Shown here: one piece after another, positions 1 to 6,315 of the stretch
Position numbering within the stretch: position 1 is the first letter of the stretch
Layout of the letters: every line of letters begins with the position of its first letter
Source: UBA4615 sp049422085
GTDB taxonomy: Bacteria > Pseudomonadota > Gammaproteobacteria > Burkholderiales > Burkholderiaceae_E
DNA: 13,079 bases
Direction: 5' to 3'
NCBI GenBank assembly: GCA_049422085.1
Contig: JBMSOD010000073.1
Coordinates: 1-13,079, forward strand
Notes under the pieces: generated by a model
The model's database searches: none
What the model saw: the letters and a program-made list of their open reading frames with translations, nothing else
Told to the model about the DNA's origin: nothing
Program-made: the position numbers and the translations under genes

Positions 1-650
1 CGACCACTTCCAGCAGGAAAATCCGTGTCGCGATCTGCGACGACCATCCCATCGTGCGTGCGGGATTCAGGCAGTTTCTTGCCGGACAATCCGACGTGGA
101 CGGTGTGCGCGAAGCCGAGAATGGCCGCGAGGCGCTCGAGCTTGTTCGAAACGATCTGTGCGATGTCCTGCTGCTCGACATCTCGATGCCCGGCCAGAAC
201 GGCGTGGACATTCTGCGGGCTGTGAAGTTGCGGCGCCCGGACCTGCCCGTGCTGATGCTGTCCGGTTTTCCGGAGCAGCACTACGCGCTTCAGATGCTCA
301 AGCTAGGCGCCAGCGGCTACCTCGCCAAGGACTGTGACCCGGTCGATCTGTTGCGGGCCGTCCGGTCGGTGGCACAGGGCAGGCGCTTCGTGAGCGAGGC
401 CGTGGGCGACCTGCTGGCCAACGGGCTCGGCGGCCAGAACGACGAGCCGCCCCACGCCCAGCTGTCTGATCGTGAACTCCAGGTGTTTCTGCGTCTGGCC
501 AAGGGCGAGTCGGTGACGGCGATCGCCAATGTTCTGAACCTGAGCTTCAAGACCATCAGCACCTATCGCTCACGGGTCCTCGACAAGCTCAGCCTGCGCT
601 CGAACAGCGATGTGACCTACTACGCGATGAAAAACGGGTTGATTCAGTGA
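1..650 (+). CDS. LuxR/NarL-family two-component response regulator (5' truncated by window edge)
   Basis: The frame is open from nt 3 and no start is visible, so the gene begins upstream of the window. An ATG/GTG-first reading would start at the GTG at 54, but that cuts off the conserved acidic pair encoded at 39-44 (CDDHP), so it is not the real start. The receiver domain shows that Asp-Asp pair, the phosphoacceptor Asp in LLLDISMPG (codon 177-179), a Ser at the Thr/Ser switch position (261-263) and the conserved Lys in GYLAKD (327-329). After a short linker comes a LuxR-type helix-turn-helix, from LSDRELQVF to the end, with recognition helix FKTISTYRSRVLDKL. This is the NarL/FixJ layout: phosphorylation by a histidine kinase, then DNA binding. 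The kinase is not in the window and the target genes cannot be inferred. The stop TGA (648-650) lies in a tandem duplication. The gene is convergent with mrcA. Confidence 0.93.
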   Translation, partial: TTSSRKIRVAICDDHPIVRAGFRQFLAGQSDVDGVREAENGREALELVRNDLCDVLLLDISMPGQNGVDILRAVKLRRPDLPVLMLSGFPEQHYALQMLKLGASGYLAKDCDPVDLLRAVRSVAQGRRFVSEAVGDLLANGLGGQNDEPPHAQLSDRELQVFLRLAKGESVTAIANVLNLSFKTISTYRSRVLDKLSLRSNSDVTYYAMKNGLIQ

Positions 651-667
651 AACGGGTTGATTCAGTG
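632..667. repeat. Perfect 18-bp tandem duplication across the response-regulator stop codon
   Basis: The unit aaacgggttgattcagtg occurs at 632-649 and again, without mismatch or gap, at 650-667. The first copy encodes KNGLIQ and supplies the first two bases of the TGA stop. The second copy is untranslated and is followed by the A that would complete the same in-frame TGA (666-668). Deleting or adding a copy therefore leaves the protein unchanged, as expected for a tolerated replication-slippage duplication. Confidence 0.95.
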
Positions 668-715
668 ATGCAGGCGACTGACTCGTGAGCAGGTCGATCG
701 CGGTGGAGCATCACG

Positions 716-740
716 CAGGGATCAGAACATCTGATCCCTG
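716..740. terminator. Perfect hairpin between convergent genes, overlapping the mrcA stop
   Basis: An inverted repeat with stem cagggatcaga (716-726), loop aca (727-729) and stem tctgatccctg (730-740) gives 11 uninterrupted base pairs. It contains the mrcA stop codon (722-724 on the minus strand) and lies about 65 bp after the regulator stop, where a bidirectional terminator would be expected. Neither strand has a T-tract directly after the stem, so intrinsic termination is uncertain. It may instead protect 3' ends or be chance within coding sequence. Confidence 0.4.
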
Positions 741-3082
741 ACCCGATCTCCTGTGCTGCCGCTGCCCAGACCTTCCTCGGCCAGGCCGAGCGAGGCAACC
801 CCTTTGCCTGGCGTTGACTCTTCGTAGTACCACTCGCCATTGACCTGCACGACCCCGGGTGGCGGCACGGGGGTTCTGTCCGCAACGCCTTGCAGAGCCA
901 CTTCCATGGCGTCGATCCAGATGGGCAGGGCCAGTCCGCCTCCGGTCTCGCGATCGCCAAGCTTGCGCGGCTTGTCGTGTCCGACCCAGGCCACACCGGC
1001 CAGCCCCGGCTGGTAGCCGGCAAACCAGGCGTCATGCGAGTCGTTGGTGGTTCCTGTCTTGCCGGCCAGATCCTGGCGTTTCAGACGCAGTGCGGCAGCT
1101 GCAGTGCCTTTGCGAACCACATCGCGCAGCAGGCTGTCCATGATGAAGGCATTGCGCGCATCGATCACGCGGTTGGCTTCATCGCCCGCCTTCACGGGTT
1201 GCGCCTGCGCGATCACCTTGCCTTGCGAATCGGTGATGCGGGCGATCAGGTAGGGCGTGACGCGGTAGCCTCCATTGGCAAACACCGACATGGCGCCGAC
1301 CATCTGCCAGGGCGTGACCGAGCCCGCACCCAGCGCCATGGTCAGATAAGGCGGATGACGCGCAGCCTCGAAGCCGAAGCGGGTGATGTAGTCCTGGGTG
1401 TACTGCGTTCCGATGGACTGCAGCAGACGGATCGAGATCATGTTCTTGGACCGGGCCAGGCCGGTGCGCAGGGTCATGGGCCCATCAAACTTGCCGTCAT
1501 AGTTCTTGGGCTCCCAGACCTGCCCGCCGGTCACCGAGGCACTGACCACGATGGGCGCATCGTTGACCATGGTGGAAGGCGTAAAGCCGCGCTCGAGGGC
1601 GGCTGAATAGACGAAGGGCTTGAAGCTGGAGCCCGGCTGCCTCCAGGCCTGTGTGACCCGGTTGAACTTGTTCCGGTTGAAATCGAACCCTCCGACCATG
1701 GCACGGACTGCACCATCGTCGGTACTGGCTGAGACATAGGCAGCCTGCACTTCGGGCAGCTGGGTGATCTCCCAGCCCTTGCCGCTCTGACGGATGCGGA
1801 CCACCGCGCCTGCCGTCAGCTTTCTTGCAGCAGGTGCCGAGTCAGCAAGCCAGGGAGCCACGAACTTCAGGCCTTCGCCTTCAATCGTCAGGGTCTGGCC
1901 CCGACTACGCCCGACAATCACCTTGCGTGCCGAAGCCTCGAGGACGACCGCAGGAGTGAACTCGTCAATTTCGCCCGCTTCGAGCAGGGCTTCTTCGATT
2001 TTTTCGTCCCGACGGGCCCGTTCGGCGGGCAGTTCGATGCGCGCCTCCGGGCCACGGTAGCCGTAGCGACGGTCGTAGCCGATCACCGCCCGGTTGAGTG
2101 CCTGAGTGGCGGCCCGCTGGTCCGCCGCCTTCAGGGTGGTGTAGACATTCAGGCCGACCACATAGGCTTCCTCGCGGAACTGCTCGACGGTGAGCTGGCG
2201 GGCCAGCTCGGCCGCATACGGGGCGCGCACCGCGAACTCGCCCCGCTCCGGTTGCAGCCGCAGCGGCTCCACCAGGGCCTCCTGATACTGCCGGTCGGTC
2301 AGATGGCCGAGCGAATTCATACGCCCCAGGATGTATTCCTGCCGGATACGGGCCCGCTTTGGATTGACCACCGGGTTATAGGCCGAGGGGGCCTTGGGCA
2401 GACCTGCCAGCATGGCTGCCTCGGCTGCGGTGACCTGGGCGAGGGGCTTGCCGAAATAGATCTGCGATGCGGAGGCAAAGCCATACGCCCGCTGGCCCAG
2501 GAAGATCTGGTTGATGTAGATCTCGAGGATCTGTTCCTTGCTGAGGGCCTGTTCGATCCGGATCGAAAGCAGGATCTCGTAGATCTTGCGGCTGTAGCTT
2601 CGCTCGTTGGAAAGAAAGAAGTTGCGCGCCAGCTGCATGGTGATGGTGCTGGCCCCCTGCGCCTTGCCGCCTGCGGCCACATTGGCCAGCGCCGCCCTGA
2701 CAATGCCGAGGATGTCCACCCCGTGATGTTCAAAGAATCGGTCGTCCTCGGCAGCAAGAATGGCCTGCTTCATGACCTCGGGCACCTCGCCGATGCGCAC
2801 CACGCTGCGGCGCTCCTCGCCGAACTCGCCGATGAGCACGCCATCGGAGGTAAAGATGCGCATGGGCATCTTGGGGCGGTAGTCGGTAATGACCTCGAGC
2901 GAGGGCAGCTTGTCCCAGGCCAGCACTGCGGTCAGGGCGAGCGCGAGTGCCAGCACGAGTGCGAGCACCGATGGGAGCAGGATCAGCCAGCCGATCAGCC
3001 CGAGACCCCGCTGGCGTAACAGCGCCCGGGAGCAACGCCCGGACCAGTGCAGGCGGCGCAGGCGAATCGATGAGCCGGGCAT
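722..3082 (-). CDS. mrcA: Penicillin-binding protein 1A (bifunctional transglycosylase/transpeptidase)
   Basis: A 786-residue class A PBP that polymerises glycan strands from lipid II and cross-links stem peptides in the periplasm. Residues about 28-56 form a single membrane anchor after a short basic cytoplasmic N-terminus. The GT51 glycosyltransferase domain (about 75-250) shows EDDRFFEHHGVD with catalytic Glu112, GASTITMQLARN, RKIYEILLSIRIE (second Glu169) and KEQILEIYINQIFLG. A linker/OB-like segment (about 300-445) follows. The transpeptidase domain shows S485-S-F-K488, S545-K-N547 and K675-T-G-T678, so both active sites look intact. Length is close to the usual 780-850. The ATG at 3080-3082 leaves a normal short tail before the anchor; no strong Shine-Dalgarno precedes it. 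It is divergent from pilM, a known arrangement in Pseudomonas, Neisseria and E. coli (mrcA/hofM). ponA is the alternative gene name. Confidence 0.97.
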   Translation of the reverse strand: MPGSSIRLRRLHWSGRCSRALLRQRGLGLIGWLILLPSVLALVLALALALTAVLAWDKLPSLEVITDYRPKMPMRIFTSDGVLIGEFGEERRSVVRIGEVPEVMKQAILAAEDDRFFEHHGVDILGIVRAALANVAAGGKAQGASTITMQLARNFFLSNERSYSRKIYEILLSIRIEQALSKEQILEIYINQIFLGQRAYGFASASQIYFGKPLAQVTAAEAAMLAGLPKAPSAYNPVVNPKRARIRQEYILGRMNSLGHLTDRQYQEALVEPLRLQPERGEFAVRAPYAAELARQLTVEQFREEAYVVGLNVYTTLKAADQRAATQALNRAVIGYDRRYGYRGPEARIELPAERARRDEKIEEALLEAGEIDEFTPAVVLEASARKVIVGRSRGQTLTIEGEGLKFVAPWLADSAPAARKLTAGAVVRIRQSGKGWEITQLPEVQAAYVSASTDDGAVRAMVGGFDFNRNKFNRVTQAWRQPGSSFKPFVYSAALERGFTPSTMVNDAPIVVSASVTGGQVWEPKNYDGKFDGPMTLRTGLARSKNMISIRLLQSIGTQYTQDYITRFGFEAARHPPYLTMALGAGSVTPWQMVGAMSVFANGGYRVTPYLIARITDSQGKVIAQAQPVKAGDEANRVIDARNAFIMDSLLRDVVRKGTAAAALRLKRQDLAGKTGTTNDSHDAWFAGYQPGLAGVAWVGHDKPRKLGDRETGGGLALPIWIDAMEVALQGVADRTPVPPPGVVQVNGEWYYEESTPGKGVASLGLAEEGLGSGSTGDRVRDQMF

Positions 3083-3293
3083 TGAGGCAGGCCAATGACA
3101 ATCGGAGAGGCGGGAGTATACCGGGGGGCCGGGGGCTGTTGTGCCCGGTTTGCATGGGTCGCCGGTCAGCCCGCCGGTATGCGACGAACGGGCAGGTGAA
3201 GGGGGACCGACGGGTTTGCAGCGACTTCGGCTCGTTCCCGGAAAGCGTTACAGTGTGGCCATCATTGTCGAAAACTCCCTCTGAACCGACCAC
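3083..3293. promoter_or_regulatory. Divergent intergenic region between mrcA and pilM
   Basis: This 211-bp spacer must hold the promoters for mrcA (leftward) and the pil operon (rightward). The part next to mrcA is G/C-rich with G runs. For pilM, only weak -10-like hexamers are visible (TACAGT at 3249-3254; CATCAT at 3260-3265), and neither has a convincing -35, so I do not assign a start site. No strong inverted repeat or operator stands out. An in-frame TGA at 3282-3284 closes the pilM frame upstream. Confidence 0.6.
3115..3142 (-). promoter_or_regulatory. Candidate sigma70 promoter for mrcA
   Basis: Reading the minus strand, a TATACT hexamer (3120-3115; 5 of 6 to TATAAT) lies 16 bp downstream of ACAACA (3142-3137), which matches only the last three bases of TTGACA. 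Transcription would begin near 3108, leaving a leader of about 25 nt before the mrcA ATG. The -10 is good and the -35 weak. This is a sequence match only. Confidence 0.35.
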
Positions 3294-4376
3294 ATGGGTC
3301 TGAGCCTGCCCGGATTTTCTCGTTCGTCGTCGTCTGCGCTGCTTGGCGTCGACCTCAGCACCCATCGGGTGAAGGTGGTCGAGCTTGCGCAGGAAGGGCG
3401 CGACCGGGTGCGCCTCGAGCGCTATGCCATCGAACCGATCGAGGCGGGTGCCATCGTCGATGGCCAGATCGAAAAACCCGAGGTGGTTGCAGCCGCACTG
3501 ACCCGTGCCATTCGCCGCAGCGGCAGCAAGGCCCGCAATGCGGCGCTCGCACTGCCCTCATCGGCCGTGATTGCCAAACGCATCCTGCTACCCGCCGGAC
3601 TGAGCGAAGACGATTACGAAGTGCAGGTCGAATCCGAGGCCAGCCAGGTCATTCCGTTTTCAATGGATGAAGTCAACCTCGACTTCCAGGTGCTCGGGCC
3701 GGCCGAGGGCTCGGAGGAAGATGTCGAGGTGCTGCTCGCGGCATCGCGGCGAGAGCGTGTGGAGGACCGGGTCGCTCTGGCCGAGATGGCCGGACTGAAG
3801 CCGGTGATCATCGATGTCGAGCCCTTCGCGGCGCGCCGCGTGATCGACCGCGTGTGTACCGCCCTCCCCGAACAGGGAGCGGGGCAGATTCTCGCGGTGT
3901 TCGACATCGGGCACTCCAGCACCACCCTGATGGTGGTTCTCGATGGCAAGACCGTGTTCGAGCGCGAGCAGGCCTTTGGCGGCGATCTTCTGACCCAGGA
4001 GATCTCACGGCATTTCGGCCTGAGCCTGGAAGAGGCCGAGGCCCGCAAACGCACTGCTGACCTCCCCGAAACCTATGGCAACGATGTGCTTGCCCCCTTT
4101 CTGGAGCAGGCCACCTCGGAGGTTGTTCGAGCCATTCAGCTGCTCACCACCTCCACGTCCTACAACCATGTCGACCGGATTTTCCTGGCGGGTGGGGTTG
4201 CCGTCACGGCAGGCCTGGCCGAGTCGGTCGCAGAACGGACTCAGGTGGCGACAGAAATCCTCAGCCCCTTTCAGGACATGAGCGTCTCCAGCGCCTCCAG
4301 GCAGGGCGCGCTCGCTCTGGACGCGCCTGCTTTGATGGTCGCCTGTGGACTCGCTCTGCGACGGTTCAATTCCTGA
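3294..4376 (+). CDS. pilM: Type IV pilus assembly protein PilM (actin-like ATPase)
   Basis: A 360-residue cytoplasmic protein of the FtsA/actin fold that binds nucleotide and docks on the N-terminus of PilN below the inner membrane. Visible elements are the phosphate-1 loop LLGVDLSTHRVKVVEL (Asp20), the phosphate-2 segment VFDIGHSSTTLMVV (Asp204) and the adenosine segment RIFLAGGVAVTAGL near residue 300. EVQVESEASQVIPFSMDEVNLDF is also typical of PilM. There is no membrane segment or signal peptide. Length matches the family (about 350-360). The ATG at 3294 is the first possible start because an in-frame TGA lies at 3282-3284; no clear Shine-Dalgarno is present. It is the first gene of pilMNOPQ and is separated from pilN by 46 bp, the widest gap within the pil cluster. 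Confidence 0.96.
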   Translation: MGLSLPGFSRSSSSALLGVDLSTHRVKVVELAQEGRDRVRLERYAIEPIEAGAIVDGQIEKPEVVAAALTRAIRRSGSKARNAALALPSSAVIAKRILLPAGLSEDDYEVQVESEASQVIPFSMDEVNLDFQVLGPAEGSEEDVEVLLAASRRERVEDRVALAEMAGLKPVIIDVEPFAARRVIDRVCTALPEQGAGQILAVFDIGHSSTTLMVVLDGKTVFEREQAFGGDLLTQEISRHFGLSLEEAEARKRTADLPETYGNDVLAPFLEQATSEVVRAIQLLTTSTSYNHVDRIFLAGGVAVTAGLAESVAERTQVATEILSPFQDMSVSSASRQGALALDAPALMVACGLALRRFNS

Positions 4377-4422
4377 GTTCCCCTGAGACCCCCGAGACCC
4401 TACATCCGAGACGCCACGGTCG

Positions 4423-5034
4423 ATGCAAGCGCCCATCCTCATCAATCTTCTGCCTTATCGAGAGGCCCGACGGGAACAGCGCAAGCGCGAGTTCCTGGTT
4501 GTGCTTGCCGGAATGGCGGTGGCGGGTGCAGCAACGGTTTTTGCCGGGGGACTGGCGATCGATCAGGCCATCGCCCAGCAGGCCGGACGCAACCAGTTCA
4601 TCAAGGGCGAGAACGCCAAGCTCGATGCCCAGATCGCCGAGATCCGGACGCTGAGAGAAGAAATCAACGCGCTGCGTGCGCGGCAACAGGCCGTGGAGAA
4701 CCTGCAGTCCGACCGGACTCTGCCGGTTCGTCTCTTTGATGAATTGTCCCGCCTTGCGCCCGAAGGGGTGCTGCTGCGCCAGTTGCGTCAGGACGAGCTC
4801 CGCGTGAGCCTTGCGGGCCATGCCCAGTCCAACGAACGCGTCGCGGAATTCCTGCGCAACCTGTCCGACAAGAGCCCGTGGCTCGAGCGCCCCGAACTCG
4901 GCGAGATCAAGGAAGGCGTCCTCGCGCCTCCTCCCGGGACGCGCGATCGCGATCGCGAGCGGGAGTCGCGCAAGGTCTACGAGTTTTCCCTCAATGCGCT
5001 GATCCGACGCGCAGAGTCCGGGAAGGAGCGCTGA
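4423..5034 (+). CDS. pilN: Type IV pilus assembly protein PilN
   Basis: A 203-residue bitopic inner-membrane protein that pairs with PilO through its periplasmic part and recruits PilM through its cytoplasmic N-terminus. The PilM-binding motif INLLPYRE is intact at residues 7-14, followed by a very basic stretch (REARREQRKRE), one membrane segment (about 24-45), a predicted coiled coil (about 47-85) and a ferredoxin-like periplasmic domain. Length fits the family (about 180-220). Near the C-terminus there is an unusual charged run, RDRDRERESRK (residues about 174-184), encoded by DNA containing overlapping GCGATCGC palindromes (4943-4956). The ATG at 4423 lacks a strong Shine-Dalgarno but places the motif exactly where expected. 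It ends one base before pilO. Confidence 0.95.
   Translation: MQAPILINLLPYREARREQRKREFLVVLAGMAVAGAATVFAGGLAIDQAIAQQAGRNQFIKGENAKLDAQIAEIRTLREEINALRARQQAVENLQSDRTLPVRLFDELSRLAPEGVLLRQLRQDELRVSLAGHAQSNERVAEFLRNLSDKSPWLERPELGEIKEGVLAPPPGTRDRDRERESRKVYEFSLNALIRRAESGKER
5023..5028 (+). promoter_or_regulatory. Ribosome binding site fixing the pilO start
   Basis: AAGGAG lies 7 nt before the ATG at 5036, inside the last codons of pilN. It supports that start and reinitiation after the pilN TGA (5032-5034). Confidence 0.7.
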
Positions 5035-5035
5035 G

Positions 5036-5779
5036 ATGGCAGGCTCGGCAACGCCTTCGCTCGACGGATCCCGTTTCAAGGCCCAGTTCCAGGGCCTGAG
5101 CGGACGACATCCAGGTCTGTGGCCTGTGCTGCCCAGGGTGCTCCTGGCACTGGGCCTGTTCGCCGCGCTGGTCGCGGTCGGATACAGCCTTTATTGGCGC
5201 GATCTGTTCGACCAGCTGGAGGCGGGCCGTTCCGAAGAGGCGCGCCTGAAGTCCGATTACAGCGACAAGATCAGGCAGGCGGTCAATCTGCCGGTCCTTC
5301 GCAAGCAGAAAGAGCAGGTGGATCAGGCGGTCAGTCAGCTTGAAAAGCAGTTGCCCAGCCGCGCCGAAATGGACGCCCTGCTCTCTGACATCAATCAGGC
5401 AGGCGTCGGACGCGGGGCCCAGTTGCAATTGTTCAAGCCCGGTCAGGTGGTGGTGCGTGAGTACTATGCGGAACTGCCGATTGCGGTGCGGGTGTCGGGC
5501 AACTTTCATGACCTGGGCTCATTTGCAAGCGATGTGGCCAATCTGCCCCGCATCGTGACGCTCAACAATCTGGCAATCACCCTGTCCGACAAGACCGGCG
5601 GACTCACCATGGATGCGGTGGCCAAGACGTTCCGGTACCTCGATAGCGAAGAAATCGCCAAACAGAGACAGGAAGCGGCACGACGCAAGAAGGGGCCAGG
5701 CGGCAAGCCCAGCGGGGCCGCGCCGGCTGCTTCGGGCAGAGCATCGCCATCGACGCCTGCCGCAAAGGGGACGCCATGA
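5036..5779 (+). CDS. pilO: Type IV pilus assembly protein PilO
   Basis: A 247-residue bitopic inner-membrane protein that heterodimerises with PilN and, with PilP, links the cytoplasmic motor to the PilQ secretin. It has a short polar N-terminus, one membrane segment (about 31-53), a coiled coil (about 56-110, rich in Glu, Lys and Gln) and a C-terminal ferredoxin-like domain including the conserved-looking FKPGQVVVREYYAELPI and VRVSGNFHDLGSFASDVANLPRIV. Residues about 205-247 form a low-complexity tail rich in Lys, Gly, Pro, Ala and Ser, making it somewhat longer than the usual 205-215 residues. The start follows the pilN stop by one base. The stop overlaps the pilP ATG by 4 nt (ATGA), indicating translational coupling. 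Confidence 0.95.
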   Translation: MAGSATPSLDGSRFKAQFQGLSGRHPGLWPVLPRVLLALGLFAALVAVGYSLYWRDLFDQLEAGRSEEARLKSDYSDKIRQAVNLPVLRKQKEQVDQAVSQLEKQLPSRAEMDALLSDINQAGVGRGAQLQLFKPGQVVVREYYAELPIAVRVSGNFHDLGSFASDVANLPRIVTLNNLAITLSDKTGGLTMDAVAKTFRYLDSEEIAKQRQEAARRKKGPGGKPSGAAPAASGRASPSTPAAKGTP

Positions 5780-6315
5780 AGCAGTTGCTGATCGCATGCG
5801 GGATCGGACTGCTCCTTGCAGGCTGCGAGAGCGGTCACGCCGACTTGCAGGCCTGGATGGACGAGACCCGTCGAAACACCCCCGCACGGATCGAAAAGAT
5901 CGAGGAACCGAAGCGATTCGAGCCTTTCCGGTATCAACCCGGCAATGGCACCGATCCCTTCGCCCTCAACCGGTTGCGAGGCGCAAGCGCCGCGATGGCG
6001 GCCGGGAGCTCAGCCGCACAGGCGCAGCAGTCCCTGCGCCCGAATGACAAGCGTGTGCGCGAACCCCTCGAAGCCATTCCGCTCGACCAGTTCCAGATGG
6101 TGGGCAGCCTTCAGAGAGGCCGGGAAAACATCGGCCTGCTGAGGGCTGACAAGCATCTGCACCAGATCCGGGTCGGTCAGTACATCGGTCAGAATCACGG
6201 GCGCGTGATGCAGATCAGTAACGAACGCATCCTGATTCGCGAACTCGTCGAAGATGCTGCCGGCGAGTGGACGCAACGCGATACCGAAATGCGCCTCCAG
6301 GAGAGCGCCTCATGA
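5776..6315 (+). CDS. pilP: Type IV pilus assembly lipoprotein PilP
   Basis: A 179-residue inner-membrane lipoprotein that connects the PilN/PilO dimer to the periplasmic domains of PilQ. The N-terminus is a lipoprotein signal with lipobox LLAGC, Cys17 being the lipidated residue. The residue after Cys is Glu, not Asp. A linker rich in charged residues, Pro and Ala follows (about 18-90). The conserved C-terminal beta domain covers about 95-175 (LDQFQMVGSLQRG through VGQYIGQNHGRVMQI to the end). Length fits the family (about 170-180). The ATG overlaps the pilO stop (ATGA, 5776-5779) and is preceded by AAAGGGGA at a suitable distance. The stop overlaps the pilQ start in the same ATGA manner. Confidence 0.95.
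   Translation: MKQLLIACGIGLLLAGCESGHADLQAWMDETRRNTPARIEKIEEPKRFEPFRYQPGNGTDPFALNRLRGASAAMAAGSSAAQAQQSLRPNDKRVREPLEAIPLDQFQMVGSLQRGRENIGLLRADKHLHQIRVGQYIGQNHGRVMQISNERILIRELVEDAAGEWTQRDTEMRLQESAS
6299..6303 (+). promoter_or_regulatory. Ribosome binding site deciding the pilQ start
   Basis: AGGAG lies 8 nt before the ATG at 6312. It favours that ATG over the in-frame GTG at 6267, which would add 15 residues in front of a good signal peptide. Confidence 0.75.

Noticed and set aside
2290..2312. ggtcagatgg inside mrcA as another copy of the ggggtcagatga repeat
   Set aside because: Only the gtcagatg part matches. It encodes ordinary PBP1A sequence and lacks the flanks shared by the two real copies.
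2252..3019. 255-codon plus-strand frame opposite mrcA
   Set aside because: mrcA has full catalytic motifs on the other strand; this frame shows only compositional bias.
6267..6311. GTG at 6267 as a pilQ start, giving 15 extra residues
   Set aside because: The added residues are hydrophilic and precede a normal signal peptide. The ATG at 6312 has AGGAG before it and the ATGA overlap seen at the other pil junction.
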